64,000 nt of DNA, taken from assembly GCA_023393165.1 (NCBI GenBank), contig JAEWMJ010000043.1, positions 1-64,000 on the forward strand, read 5' to 3'. This stretch comes from Bacillota bacterium (GTDB lineage: Bacteria > Bacillota > Clostridia > Christensenellales > Christensenellaceae). Shown piece after piece: positions 42,494 to 51,630 of this stretch. A program made the translations under genes and the position numbers. The notes beneath the pieces were generated by a model. It was not told the origin of the DNA and searched no databases. It worked only from the letters and a program-made list of their open reading frames with translations. The stretch's first letter is position 1, and every line of letters starts with the position of its first letter.

Positions 42494-42506
42494 CCAATTC
42501 ACCTCT

Positions 42507-43379
42507 CTACCGAATTTTATTCAAAATTTCGCGTGTCACCTTTTCCACCAGTTCGTCCATTTCGTTCTTGGCAGGTTCTGCCGCCGGCTGGACAGCCGAT
42601 CCGCCGTAAACCGTTTTTGATTTGTCGCCGCCGCACATGCAGCCGCCCCCGATGGGTCCGGACTGAGGCATGACGTCTCTGTTGTTTGTGGGCTCGACAG
42701 CGCAAGACGGAATTCCGCCGCCCTTGATGCCCAGTTTTGCGCGGGTTTCCAGCAGGGGCGTGATCTGTTCGCAGCTCAGTTTGTTGGATTTGCCGATGAT
42801 ATTGCCCGTATACATCATGATCGTGGCAAAGTATTCGACCGATTCCAGCCTGTAAAAAGCCTGCATCAGGCTGCCGCCCCAGGTCAGCGCGCCGTGGTTG
42901 GCCAGCAGGACCGCGTTGTAATCCCTGCAGAACGGCGCAACGGAATCCGGAACCTCTTCTGTTCCCGGCGTCGCATATTTCGCCACCGGTACGCTCCCGA
43001 GAGCCATGATAGCCTCGGTAAGTATCGGCTGGTCAAGGCCGATCCCGGCAATCGCAAACGATGTCGCCACAGGAGGATGCGCGTGCGTTACAGCCATTAT
43101 TTCGGGATTTTCCATGTAGGCTCTGATATGCATTTTCACTTCGGAGGAAGGCTTGTACGGCCCGTCAGACAAAATCTTGCCGTCCAAAGTCATTTTTACC
43201 ATCATATCACCATCCATGAATCCTTTTGATACGCCGGTGGGAGTCGTCAGTATCGTATCCGGGGATAAACGGCAGCTGATATTGCCGTCGTTCGCCGCAA
43301 CAAAACCTTTCATGTACATTCTCCGGCCAATTTCAATGATTGTTTCTTTTGCTTCGTAGATGGATGGATATATAGACAT
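42507..43379 (-). CDS. Class II aldolase with C-terminal encapsulation peptide
   Basis: 290 residues. The first 220 form a zinc-dependent class II aldolase of the FucA/AraD family, with Zn ligands in VTHAHPPVATS and the NHGALTWGG loop. A linker follows with Cys-rich GGGCMCGGDKS, and the last 16 residues, MDELVEKVTREILNKI, form an amphipathic helix like known encapsulation peptides. The family splits sugar-1-phosphate ketoses into DHAP and an aldehyde. With MtnK- and MtnA-like genes nearby, the likely substrate is 5-deoxyribulose or 5-methylthioribulose 1-phosphate (DrdA/Ald2-like). L-fuculose 1-phosphate is possible but no fucose isomerase or kinase is present. Confidence 0.85.
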   Translation of the reverse strand: MSIYPSIYEAKETIIEIGRRMYMKGFVAANDGNISCRLSPDTILTTPTGVSKGFMDGDMMVKMTLDGKILSDGPYKPSSEVKMHIRAYMENPEIMAVTHAHPPVATSFAIAGIGLDQPILTEAIMALGSVPVAKYATPGTEEVPDSVAPFCRDYNAVLLANHGALTWGGSLMQAFYRLESVEYFATIMMYTGNIIGKSNKLSCEQITPLLETRAKLGIKGGGIPSCAVEPTNNRDVMPQSGPIGGGCMCGGDKSKTVYGGSAVQPAAEPAKNEMDELVEKVTREILNKIR

Positions 43380-43427
43380 TATGTATACCTCATTTTCTAA
43401 ATAGTCGTTTTATAACAGTACAAGAAT

Positions 43428-43456
43428 ATAGTATATTTTTTATGAATCAGTGTCAA
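43428..43456 (-). promoter_or_regulatory. Promoter of the aldolase operon
   Basis: TTGACA (43451-43456), 17-bp spacer, TACTAT (43428-43433) on the minus strand. A T-rich element related to those before both aldehyde dehydrogenase units lies just upstream (43491-43516). Confidence 0.75.
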
Positions 43457-43490
43457 TATATTATTATTGTTTTTTACATGTATTTTGTTG

Positions 43491-43516
43491 TATTTATTTT
43501 GTTTTTTGTCTGTTTA
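43491..43516. promoter_or_regulatory. Candidate DeoR-type site upstream of the aldolase
   Basis: The plus strand reads TTTATTTTGTTTTTTG, which resembles TTTATCTGTTTTTTG found before the two other microcompartment units (53344-53358 and 59585-59599). The sequence is AT-rich, so this copy is the weakest of the three. Confidence 0.3.
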
Positions 43517-43622
43517 TAGAAAAATATTTTATTATTTTTCCTACAAAGTATTTACAATTACGTATAAATTCTATAATATATCTATATAAATTATTATTTT
43601 GTATATGTAAGAGGTTTAATCT

Positions 43623-44399
43623 ATGTTGGCATTAACCCGCAAAAACAAAATCAGGGAACTGGTTTTGGAACAAAAAAACGTGACCGTATCCGATCTTGCC
43701 TCATCTTTTTCCGTTACGGAAGAAACCATTCGGAGGGACTTAAAGTCGCTTGAGGAATCCGGTCTCCTGATCCGTACCTACGGCGGCGCATACATACAGG
43801 ACGGAGTCGTGAACGACATCCGGGCGTCGCTGCGCGAGACCATTCTTGTGCCTAACAAACAAAGGATCGCCAAAAAGTGCGCGGAATTTATCAACAACGG
43901 AGATACGATCACACTGGATGCCAGCACAACGGCTTTTCACATCTGCAACGAAATCAAAAACAAACGCCTGACCGTTCTGACCGATTCTCTTAAGGTGGCA
44001 AACTTCCTCTCAAATTACGACAACATCCACCTGATATCCACCGGCGGAACATTTTCAACCAAATATTCCAGCTTTATCGGCAAGAGCGCCCGTCAGACTA
44101 TCCGGGAATATTTTGTGGACAAAGTGTTTGTGTCCTGCCGTTCCGTGGATATGAAGCACGGCATAACCGACGCAAACGAGGATATCGCGGCTATCCGGAC
44201 CATATTGGTGGAACGCGCCAAGAAAGTTTTCCTGATCGCGGACCACTCGAAGTTTGACAACGTATCGTTTGTGTCCATCTGTGATTTTGACAGGATCAGC
44301 GCGGTTGTGGTGGACGAACCCCTGAACGCCGAATGGCACCAGTTCCTGGAGCAGAAAAACATAGACCTCTTTGAATGCACGGAAGACATTGCGGAATGA
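43623..44399 (+). CDS. DeoR family transcriptional regulator
   Basis: 258 residues: N-terminal DeoR helix-turn-helix (VTVSDLASSFSVTEETIRRD, about residues 19-38) and a C-terminal DeoRC sugar-phosphate sensor domain with LDASTTAFHICNEI and the terminal ADHSKF. RBS AAGAGG lies before the ATG. It is divergent from the aldolase operon and convergent with mtnA, in the middle of the locus. Members of this family usually repress and are released by a phosphosugar, here perhaps the aldose- or ketose-1-phosphate made by MtnK/MtnA. Confidence 0.9.
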   Translation: MLALTRKNKIRELVLEQKNVTVSDLASSFSVTEETIRRDLKSLEESGLLIRTYGGAYIQDGVVNDIRASLRETILVPNKQRIAKKCAEFINNGDTITLDASTTAFHICNEIKNKRLTVLTDSLKVANFLSNYDNIHLISTGGTFSTKYSSFIGKSARQTIREYFVDKVFVSCRSVDMKHGITDANEDIAAIRTILVERAKKVFLIADHSKFDNVSFVSICDFDRISAVVVDEPLNAEWHQFLEQKNIDLFECTEDIAE

Positions 44400-44420
44400 T
44401 CCGGCCTGTTTGAACAACAG

Positions 44421-44448
44421 AATCATCCCTTGCGGGATGATTTTTTTT
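44421..44448 (+). terminator. Terminator of the DeoR gene
   Basis: AATCATCCC and GGGATGATT with a TTGC loop, followed by a run of T. Confidence 0.85.
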
Positions 44449-44460
44449 ACCCTTTAAAAG

Positions 44461-44499
44461 CGGGATCCCAGCCGCAATCCGGCCCGGGATCCCGTTTTT
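44461..44499 (-). terminator. Terminator of the transporter-mtnKA operon
   Basis: CGGGATCCC (44461-44469) and GGGATCCCG (44486-44494) pair around a 16-base loop. On the minus strand the stem is followed by CTTTT, after the mtnA stop. Confidence 0.6.
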
Positions 44500-44521
44500 G
44501 GATCATATTTTGAAGAGCCGT

Positions 44522-45610
44522 TTATTTCTTGTTTTTTGCGGCTTCTTTCTTCTGAAATATTTCTTTTAAGGATACGTCAAAGGGCGGATACGCGATCCCG
44601 TATTCCGTAATGATGGCAGTTATGTTCTGCGCATCCGTTACGTCAAAGCAGGGATTGAAAACCTTGACGCCTTCCGGAGCCATTCTTTTTTTATACCACA
44701 TCTCCGTGATCTCTTCCGCGGGCCTAAGCTCGATGTGGATATCGTTTCCGTGCTTGCAGTTCATATCGATGGTGGACGTGGGCGCGCATACATAAAACGG
44801 CACGTTGTAATACTTCGCAGCCAGCGAAACATAGGACGTTCCAACCTTGTTTGCGGTATCACCGTTGGCGGCAACCCTGTCGCAGCCTACGAAAACGGCG
44901 TTTACCCATCCTTTTTTCATGACGGAGGGCGCCATATTGTCGCAGATCAGCGTGGTGTCCACACCCGATTCATGCAGTTCGTATGCCGTCAGCCTTGCGC
45001 CCTGCAGCAAGGGCCTTGTTTCATCGCAGAAAACCTTGAAATTATAACCTTTTTCCTGCCCCAGGTACATGGGCGCCGTTGCCGTTCCGTATTTGGACGT
45101 TGCCAGCTGCCCCGCATTGCAGTGGGTCAGAAGCCCCATTCCGGGCTTCAAGAGGGAAAGGCCGTATTCGCCGATGGTCTTGCATACCCAGATATCTTCC
45201 TCTTTGATTTCTACGGCTTCCTTGTGCAGCAGTTCCTTGATCTCGGCAACGGATTTATCTTTATTTGAAAGAACGATGCCTTCCATGCGGTTTAAAGCCC
45301 ATGAAAGGTTCACCGCAGTCGGACGCGCCGAATCCAGATAATCCTTGGCCTTTTTGAACTGCGCATAGAAGTCGTCAAAACTGTCCGCCTGGATTTCCTT
45401 GGCGGCCAGGTAAATGCCGATGGCGGCGGCTACGCCGATTGCCGGAGCGCCCCTTACCTGAAGCAGGTATATGGCGTTCCATATGCTTTTCTGATCCTTT
45501 AAATGCAGTATTTCCGTATTATATGGAAGCTGTGTCTGGTCGATAATGACCAATGCGCTTTCTTTATCGTCCAGCGCGACAGTCTCCACATTCATGATGT
45601 TTTCCTTCAT
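44522..45610 (-). CDS. mtnA: Aldose-1-phosphate isomerase, MtnA family (methylthioribose- or 5-deoxyribose-1-phosphate)
   Basis: Converts 5-methylthioribose 1-phosphate (or 5-deoxyribose 1-phosphate) to the ribulose form. 362 residues, standard for MtnA. The catalytic Cys is in LLTHCNAGQLATSKYGTA and the Asp in VGCDRVAANGDTANKVGT. Relatives of eIF2B subunits share the fold but not these sites. RBS AGGAGAGG lies before the ATG. It directly follows the kinase gene. Since no mtnB, mtnW or mtnX (the aerobic methionine salvage branch) is visible, the product is more likely handed to the class II aldolase. Confidence 0.9.
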   Translation of the reverse strand: MKENIMNVETVALDDKESALVIIDQTQLPYNTEILHLKDQKSIWNAIYLLQVRGAPAIGVAAAIGIYLAAKEIQADSFDDFYAQFKKAKDYLDSARPTAVNLSWALNRMEGIVLSNKDKSVAEIKELLHKEAVEIKEEDIWVCKTIGEYGLSLLKPGMGLLTHCNAGQLATSKYGTATAPMYLGQEKGYNFKVFCDETRPLLQGARLTAYELHESGVDTTLICDNMAPSVMKKGWVNAVFVGCDRVAANGDTANKVGTSYVSLAAKYYNVPFYVCAPTSTIDMNCKHGNDIHIELRPAEEITEMWYKKRMAPEGVKVFNPCFDVTDAQNITAIITEYGIAYPPFDVSLKEIFQKKEAAKNKK

Positions 45611-45628
45611 GTTTCCTTTCCTCTCCTA

Positions 45629-46855
45629 TCAAAATTCCGATGCGATTTTTTTGAGATATTCCACATAAAGCTTTCCTTCCGGGAAGTTTTCTCTATTTTT
45701 GATGCATTCCTTCGCGGTCAGGACAACGATCCTTTCGGCCCGCATGCGTTTCTTCTCGTCCGGTATTGTCGTCAGATCCTTCACCTGGGCCAACCCCACC
45801 GTTCTGCGGATCATCTCAAGCCCTGCGACTCCCGCCGTGTCGGCAAGAATCGTCGCAAGGAAATATTCCTTGTATCCGGGCGTTTTCGCCATAGGTTCGA
45901 TCACTTTCTCGTCGTAGACCGCAAGGTATTTTTCCTTGAACAGGTCCACCGTGTCCATGATCGTCTGTTCCACCCATGCCAGGTATTCCTGTTTTTCTTT
46001 TCCTTCCTCCATTGTGGCGTCGCCGTTTGCCCATGCGAATATCATGTTTGCCACGACATTGCCAATATCATAACCCATAGGACCGTAGAAAGCAAATTCC
46101 GGATCCATGACCTTTGTGGATCCCTGTTTGATAAATACCGATCCCGTATGCAGATCCCCGTGTACCAAGGCCTGCGCATTGTTCATAAAATCGTATTTCA
46201 GTTTGGCAACTTCCAGATGAAGCGCCTTGTCCCGATATAGTTCTTTCTCCATAAATTCCCGATTGGGCGGGAACACCAGGTTTCTTTTCAGATTGTCGTC
46301 GTAGGGTTCCGTATATACAAGCGGTTCGGAGATATCGGCGCAGAGCTGCGGGTTGATGTACTTCTTGACAAGTTCCTTTTTTTCCTTGGAATCCATGACC
46401 CTGTCCGTGGTCAGGAAAAGCGTGTTGACAAGGAATGTTGAAATATCTTCCGCGAACTGCGGGAATATTTCATGCTTCAAAAGGGCCTTGCGCATGACTT
46501 CGTAGTCTGACAAGTCCTCCATGGAAAAGCAGTTCATCACCGGGTCGTAAAGAAAGATCTCGGGCACCAATCCGGGGCACAGCTTGTTTTGCAGCGTCAG
46601 GACCTCTACCTCTATCCTGTTGCGGTCGGTTGATATTTTAAAATCGGACGAGATTCTGAGCTCTTCGCCCGCCTGTTTTACGATCACGGATTTGCCTGTC
46701 GCCTCTTCCAAGACTCTGAATACATAATTCAGGTTTCCGTCTCCGATTTCAACGGCGTTAAGTTTCGCATTTTGATCAAAAATTGTGAGTTTTTCCTTCG
46801 CATATTCTTTTACATCTTCCGGTTTCATCAGAAAATATGTACTAAAACGTGACAT
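45629..46855 (-). CDS. mtnK: 5-methylthioribose kinase-type kinase (MtnK / DrdK)
   Basis: 408 residues of the MtnK family in the protein-kinase-like/APH superfamily. The N-terminal VEIGDGNLNYVFRVLEEATG nucleotide loop, catalytic LVHGDLHTGSVFI and metal-binding KVMDPEFAFYGPMGYDIGN are all present. Phosphorylates free 5-methylthioribose or 5-deoxyribose at C1. RBS AGGAGG precedes the ATG. It lies between the ABC permease and mtnA in one operon, so it acts on the imported free sugar. No encapsulation peptide is seen, fitting a cytosolic step. Confidence 0.9.
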   Translation of the reverse strand: MSRFSTYFLMKPEDVKEYAKEKLTIFDQNAKLNAVEIGDGNLNYVFRVLEEATGKSVIVKQAGEELRISSDFKISTDRNRIEVEVLTLQNKLCPGLVPEIFLYDPVMNCFSMEDLSDYEVMRKALLKHEIFPQFAEDISTFLVNTLFLTTDRVMDSKEKKELVKKYINPQLCADISEPLVYTEPYDDNLKRNLVFPPNREFMEKELYRDKALHLEVAKLKYDFMNNAQALVHGDLHTGSVFIKQGSTKVMDPEFAFYGPMGYDIGNVVANMIFAWANGDATMEEGKEKQEYLAWVEQTIMDTVDLFKEKYLAVYDEKVIEPMAKTPGYKEYFLATILADTAGVAGLEMIRRTVGLAQVKDLTTIPDEKKRMRAERIVVLTAKECIKNRENFPEGKLYVEYLKKIASEF

Positions 46856-46933
46856 TTACTTTCGTCCTCCTGTCAAAAGAATTATGCAACGGATTTTGAA
46901 AATTCCGTTGCACAACCGGTTATTATAAACTTT

Positions 46934-47953
46934 TTATCCTTTTTTGCGGGCGTACGTGAGCGCGAGCGCGATGGCCAGTACAGCGCCTTTTACAATGTCC
47001 ATAGCATAGTATGGCACGGACATCATGATGAGGCCGTTTTCAAGAATGCCAACCAGCGCGGCGCCTGCAAGGGTGCCGATGGCGTTCGGTTTTCCCGCGC
47101 CCGCTACCGAAAATCCGATATATGCCGCAGCAACGGAGGGCATCAAATATGCCGCGCCGGCGTTCACCTGCGCCGTTCCGACGCGGGCTGCGATCAGAAT
47201 ACCGCCGAGAGATGCGAACGCTGCCGACAGGAAATAAGCGAATATACGGTATTTACTTACCGGTATACCGGACAGGCGCGCCGCCTCCGGATTTCCGCCA
47301 ACCGCGTACAGATACCTTCCGTGTTTGGTGTAGGAAAGGAAGAAGTATGCAAAAATGACGACTGCCAGCATGATGATAATGATCCACGGTTCCGAGCCTA
47401 TCGCCCTGAATTCAGGCGGCACAAGACCGGGCGCTACGACGCCGTCGGGACGCGTCATGCGTTCCGTGATGGCTCCGCCGTTGGAATACGTCATTGCAAC
47501 GCCCTGGAACATAAACATCGTGGAAAGAGCTGCCACCATGTCCGGAATCTTCAATTTTACGATCAGTATGCAGTTGATCACGGCAACGCTGAAGCAGATA
47601 ATGATTGTAAGTATAATGGACATGCCGATATTTAGCCCGTACCATACAAACATCGTCATAATAAACGTATCCGCAAAGTTTGCGTTGGAACCGATGGATA
47701 AGTCCATTCCGTTAACAGCCAGAGAGAATGTAAGTCCGATTGCGATAACCGTAGTAATAGATATACTTCTTAAAATCGTGATCATATTGCTTCCGGTCGC
47801 AAACATGCTGGAATTTGTAGAGGAATCCCAGTTTCCAAATGTAAAAATGACAAATACGATCGCTATGGTAAGCAGCGTACCCCATTTGGCAATAAACTCT
47901 CCCGGGGAGGATTTATGCGCTGCTTTTTTAAGTTTAGCTTCGTTAGGATTCAT
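46934..47953 (-). CDS. ABC sugar transporter permease (RbsC type)
   Basis: 339 residues, about nine to ten membrane helices, RbsC/BPD_transp_2 family (core VNGMDLSIGSNANFADTFIM and the EAARLSGIPVSKYR cytoplasmic coupling loop). The ribosome binding site CAGGAGG lies inside the last codons of the ATPase gene. Works with the ATPase and binding protein encoded just upstream to import a pentose-like sugar. Confidence 0.92.
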   Translation of the reverse strand: MNPNEAKLKKAAHKSSPGEFIAKWGTLLTIAIVFVIFTFGNWDSSTNSSMFATGSNMITILRSISITTVIAIGLTFSLAVNGMDLSIGSNANFADTFIMTMFVWYGLNIGMSIILTIIICFSVAVINCILIVKLKIPDMVAALSTMFMFQGVAMTYSNGGAITERMTRPDGVVAPGLVPPEFRAIGSEPWIIIIMLAVVIFAYFFLSYTKHGRYLYAVGGNPEAARLSGIPVSKYRIFAYFLSAAFASLGGILIAARVGTAQVNAGAAYLMPSVAAAYIGFSVAGAGKPNAIGTLAGAALVGILENGLIMMSVPYYAMDIVKGAVLAIALALTYARKKG

Positions 47954-47954
47954 T

Positions 47955-49472
47955 TTAGTGACCTCCTGTTGAATAGTATAATAATTGTTTTTCGTCTGTT
48001 TCAGCTATATCAAGTTCCGCGACGATCCTACCGTCGTACATGATATATGTTCTGTCTGCAATCGCAAGAATCTCCTGGAATTCGCAGGACGCGTATATAA
48101 TTCCTTTTCCGTTTGCCGCAAGCCTTTCGATCAGCTCAAAAATATCCCGTTTTGCGCCTACGTCAACGCCTTTTGTGGGCTCGTCGAATATATACACTTC
48201 CGAATCCGAATTCAGCCATTTGCCAACCGCGACTTTCTGCTGGTTGCCGCCCGAGAGCAGCGCGACCGACTGGTTTTCAGAGGGAGTCTTTATGCCAAGG
48301 TCTTCTATCATTTTCCGGGCGTCCGATTTCTCCCTTGATTTGTTGACAACGGAAAGCGCGCCGGTATACTTTTGCAGGGAAGCCACCGAAATATTGGAAT
48401 AAACCGGATCGGTGATTAAAACGCCTTCTTTTCTGCGCTCCTCGGGAACGAGCGCGATTCCTTGCCGCACAGCCTGATAGGGTTCATTGAAGGAGAGCTT
48501 CCTGCCGTTTAAGGTAATGGCTCCCGCTGAACTTTTAAGCGCGCCGAACAGCGTTTTGCACAGTTCGGTTTTTCCCGCGCCGACGAGGCCGGCTATACCT
48601 ACAATTTCACCCTTTCGTACGTTCAAACTGATGTCTTTTATTTTTTGCTCTTTTTCCGTAAGGTGCTGAACATCAAAAATGACATCCCCTATTTCTAATT
48701 TCTTTTTGGGATAGTTATCGTCGAATTTACGTCCCAGCATGTATTCCACGATCTGGTTGATGCTGAGGCTTTCATCCAGCGGCAGGTTCTTCACAACCTG
48801 GCCGTCTTTCATAATGGTGATTTTTTCACAGATTTCATACAACTCGTTGAGCCTGTGCGAAATGAATATGACGCCCACGCCCTCTTTGGCCAGATCCCGG
48901 ACAACCCTGAACAGTTCATCGGTTTCGGTATTGGAAAGAGGCGCGGTCGGTTCGTCCAGTATCAGGAACTTGCATTTTTCCACAACGCATCTGGCTATTA
49001 AAACCATCTGCTTCTGTGCCAGCGAAAGCTCGGATACGGGCTGACGAACATCGATATCCACGTTAAATCTGCGAAGCACTTCCTTTGCTGTTTTGCGTAT
49101 TGTATTCCAATTAACAACCTGCTTTTTGCCCATTTTGTTGACCATGCTGTTAAACATTACATTTTCTGCAACACTTAAATAGGGTATCAATGCAGTATCA
49201 ACTTCCTGATAAACAATCTCAATGCTCTGGTTTTTTGCATCTTTGGGCGAACGTATTTCAACAGGTTCGTCGTTCACAAAGATCTGACCCGTATAATGAG
49301 AATTTGCGCCGGCTAAAATCTTCATCAATGTAGATTTTCCTGCGCCATTAGCTCCAACGAGTGCATGAATTTCACCGGTAGACATATCGAAATCTACATT
49401 TGAGAGCGCTTTTACGCCCGGAAACTCGATGGATATGTCTTTCGTTCTTAGCGTAGTTTTAGTTGGTTCCAT
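47955..49472 (-). CDS. ABC sugar transporter ATPase (RbsA type)
   Basis: About 505 residues from the ATG at 49472, preferred over one two codons upstream because AGGTG then lies at proper spacing. Two ABC domains are present. The first has GANGAGKSTLMKIL and LSLAQKQMVLIARC; the second has a variant Walker A (GLVGAGKTELCKTLFG) and LSGGNQQKVAVGKWL. This duplicated form is typical of ribose, xylose and galactoside importers. A 58-base hairpin separates it from the binding-protein gene. Confidence 0.93.
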   Translation of the reverse strand: MEPTKTTLRTKDISIEFPGVKALSNVDFDMSTGEIHALVGANGAGKSTLMKILAGANSHYTGQIFVNDEPVEIRSPKDAKNQSIEIVYQEVDTALIPYLSVAENVMFNSMVNKMGKKQVVNWNTIRKTAKEVLRRFNVDIDVRQPVSELSLAQKQMVLIARCVVEKCKFLILDEPTAPLSNTETDELFRVVRDLAKEGVGVIFISHRLNELYEICEKITIMKDGQVVKNLPLDESLSINQIVEYMLGRKFDDNYPKKKLEIGDVIFDVQHLTEKEQKIKDISLNVRKGEIVGIAGLVGAGKTELCKTLFGALKSSAGAITLNGRKLSFNEPYQAVRQGIALVPEERRKEGVLITDPVYSNISVASLQKYTGALSVVNKSREKSDARKMIEDLGIKTPSENQSVALLSGGNQQKVAVGKWLNSDSEVYIFDEPTKGVDVGAKRDIFELIERLAANGKGIIYASCEFQEILAIADRTYIMYDGRIVAELDIAETDEKQLLYYSTGGH

Positions 49473-49720
49473 ATGCATACACCTGCCTATAATTCTGCCC
49501 TATGTCATAAATGAATCATTGGGCGTTTGTCCTTTTTTAATCCTTATTTATATCATACGGCAAAATTTCTGATTTTAAGCAATTCTTTTAGCTGAATATA
49601 TCGAGCGCATAATGAATGCGCATTTTATCGAAAAAATGGATTCTTTTAAATTTGAACATGCTGTCACTTTATTTCTATTATATTATTACCCCTGTTTTTT
49701 TACAATATCCTGACCAATAT

Positions 49721-49778
49721 TTATACTGGCTACCCCGCTTGGATGGAGTGAATCCTTCGCGGGGCGCAGCCAGTATAA
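49721..49778. promoter_or_regulatory. Intercistronic hairpin between binding-protein and ATPase genes
   Basis: TTATACTGGCT and AGCCAGTATAA plus inner CCCGC/GCGGG arms form a long stem-loop, with no T run on the minus strand. Such hairpins often protect the upstream mRNA so that more binding protein than ATPase is made. The remaining part of the gap (49479-49720) holds no gene. Confidence 0.55.
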
Positions 49779-49812
49779 CAAGCTTCACATATTCAGAATT
49801 TAAAATATTTTC

Positions 49813-50991
49813 TTATTTTGCATACTGTGCACGGAGAGCGTCCATCCAGGGCTTGTTCAGATCGGAGATGGAATCCAGAGTTCCCCATCCGTCAACAACG
49901 TCTGCCAGGTTGGCCATGGTCGTATCCGGTTTGAGCTGGGAGGTTTTCACCAGCTGAGCTTTCAGGGTGTAATATTCCGGAGTATCTTCGCCTGCAAGTT
50001 TCAGGGCAATCAGTCTCATGTTTGCGATACCGATCAGTTTAGGATCAACAGCAGCCGTGGACTTCCAGATGTCGGCATTTTCTCTCATCAGATTGATATC
50101 GTCGTTTGAGATATCGATCGTGAACATCGGGATGTCTCTGCGGTTAGCGTCGATCAACGCCTGCAGAACGCCTTTTGCCAGTTCATCGTAGCATCCCCAG
50201 ATCGCATCCACGGAGCCGGCCTGGTATTTGGGCAGAATAGCGGCGGTCTTGTTGGTCATATCGCCACGGGCATTAGCCGTATCCGAAGGAGCAACGGTTT
50301 CAGCCGTCTTGATCTTGCCTTGAGATTCGAGGTCGGTGTAAACGACATTACGTCTGTCCAGCGGCGGGATTCCAGGGCCCATGAATGTTTTCAGTACGTT
50401 GACCTGGTCTTTGCCGACTGTTTCGATCATGTCTGTCAGGGACAGGGTGGCCAGAGCATTGTCGTCCTGAGAAGTGGATGTAACGCCTGCGAGCAGTTCG
50501 CCGTTCGCATCGCCGCCCTTCATAGGCATTGTATCGAACGTGGATACAACGATACCCTTGTCGATAGCGGGTTTCAGCATGTCGTAGGAATAAGAAAGCT
50601 GTCCGTGAGATACGATGATTCCCTTATAATCCTTCTGGATGCACTGTGCGACAACTTCCTGCAATTTCGCATCGTCGCCGTCGGTAACAAATGTGTCAAC
50701 CTTGAAGCCGAAGGATTCGCCTTCGGAAACAGCGCCGTCCAGGAACTGCTGCGTGTGGTCGCCTGCAGCCAGGTTGCGGACTACGGCAACTTTAATATCA
50801 CCCGTTACGCCCTCAGGAATGGCTGCGTCGCCCGAAGCGGGAGCCGTACTGGCCGAAGCGTCAGCGGACGGAGCGGCAGCTTCAGAAGCCGCGGGAGCAG
50901 CCGAAGAAGCGGCAGGCGTATTGCTCGAGCAACCGACAAAAGCGGTAACTACAAATGCAATTACTAGCACCAATAAAACTATCTTTTTCAT
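49813..50991 (-). CDS. ABC sugar-binding lipoprotein
   Basis: Periplasmic-binding-protein type 1 lipoprotein, about 392 residues from the ATG at 50991 (AAGGAGG at good spacing; a longer frame lacks it). The signal ends in AFVGC with lipidated Cys near residue 20, then an Ala/Ser-rich linker to about 57. Two lobes follow (IKVAVVRNLAAGDHTQQFLD, GIIVSHGQLSYSYDMLKPAI). It is the first gene of the transporter-mtnK-mtnA operon. The ligand is likely 5-deoxyribose, methylthioribose or a nucleoside of these, by context only. Confidence 0.9.
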   Translation of the reverse strand: MKKIVLLVLVIAFVVTAFVGCSSNTPAASSAAPAASEAAAPSADASASTAPASGDAAIPEGVTGDIKVAVVRNLAAGDHTQQFLDGAVSEGESFGFKVDTFVTDGDDAKLQEVVAQCIQKDYKGIIVSHGQLSYSYDMLKPAIDKGIVVSTFDTMPMKGGDANGELLAGVTSTSQDDNALATLSLTDMIETVGKDQVNVLKTFMGPGIPPLDRRNVVYTDLESQGKIKTAETVAPSDTANARGDMTNKTAAILPKYQAGSVDAIWGCYDELAKGVLQALIDANRRDIPMFTIDISNDDINLMRENADIWKSTAAVDPKLIGIANMRLIALKLAGEDTPEYYTLKAQLVKTSQLKPDTTMANLADVVDGWGTLDSISDLNKPWMDALRAQYAK

Positions 50992-51077
50992 TTTTATCCT
51001 CCTTATTATTTTGTTCATATGATATGTCACTCCAAACAGTTACCTACTATGAATGTATAAATATCGAATGTAACCTG

Positions 51078-51106
51078 ATTGTACCATCTAATTTGGTTTT
51101 TTACAA
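51078..51106 (-). promoter_or_regulatory. Promoter of the transporter-mtnKA operon
   Basis: TTGTAA (51101-51106), 17-bp spacer and TACAAT (51078-51083) on the minus strand, about 85 bases before the binding-protein start. Confidence 0.55.
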
Positions 51107-51304
51107 TATTAATATTTGATATTTTTGCATAATAGCTACATCAATGATTATTTATACCATATTTATTTTGTTTTCAACTTTTTTATGGATTGAATCCCCC
51201 TATTAAATGTTGCTTTTCAACAATTAATTTCAATCCGCAGTTAAAAATGTTGTGTTTTTTATGTTTTAAGCAAACAGTCACCCGTTTTATATAAAAATGG
51301 TGAT

Positions 51305-51589
51305 CTATTCTTTTTTGATTGTAGGAAGAATCCCTTCCACGTCGTCATGCGGACTGGGTATGACATGAACGCCATACAGCTCGCCCACGCGTTTTGCGGC
51401 GGCAGCGCCCGCGTCAACAGCGGCTTTCACCGCGCCGACGTCTCCCCTGACCATAACTGTTACAAGTCCCGACCCGATTTGCTGTTTTCCAATCAAAGAA
51501 ACATTTGCGGCCTTGACCATTGCGTCCGCCGCCTCTATAGCTCCGATCAGTCCCCTGGTTTCAACCATTCCCAAAGCTTGTTTTTCCAT
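51305..51589 (-). CDS. Microcompartment shell hexamer (BMC-H), copy 1
   Basis: 94 residues of the PduA/EutM-type BMC fold: LGMVETRGLIGAIEAADAM at the start and the central VMVRGDVGAVKAAVDAGA. The pore loop KQQIGSGLV and the C-terminal GVHVIPSPHDDVE are typical of small-metabolite pores. By eye about 91% identical to the BMC-H at 53793-54071. It is the last gene of a three-gene unit (aldehyde dehydrogenase, EutN-type pentamer, BMC-H). RBS GAAGGAG lies upstream. Confidence 0.95.
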   Translation of the reverse strand: MEKQALGMVETRGLIGAIEAADAMVKAANVSLIGKQQIGSGLVTVMVRGDVGAVKAAVDAGAAAAKRVGELYGVHVIPSPHDDVEGILPTIKKE

Positions 51590-51630
51590 ATCAATTCTCC
51601 TTCACGTTTCATTATATAAGTTTCCGCTTT

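Noticed and set aside
42507..43379. L-fucose/L-rhamnose microcompartment
   Set aside because: The aldolase family fits, but no fucose or rhamnose isomerase, kinase or lactaldehyde reductase is in the locus. The FucU-type gene is 20 kb away in another operon, while MtnK and MtnA are inside the locus.
44522..45610. Translation factor eIF2B-like subunit or ribose-1,5-bisphosphate isomerase
   Set aside because: The fold is shared, but the Cys and Asp sites of MtnA are intact and the gene follows an MtnK-like kinase.
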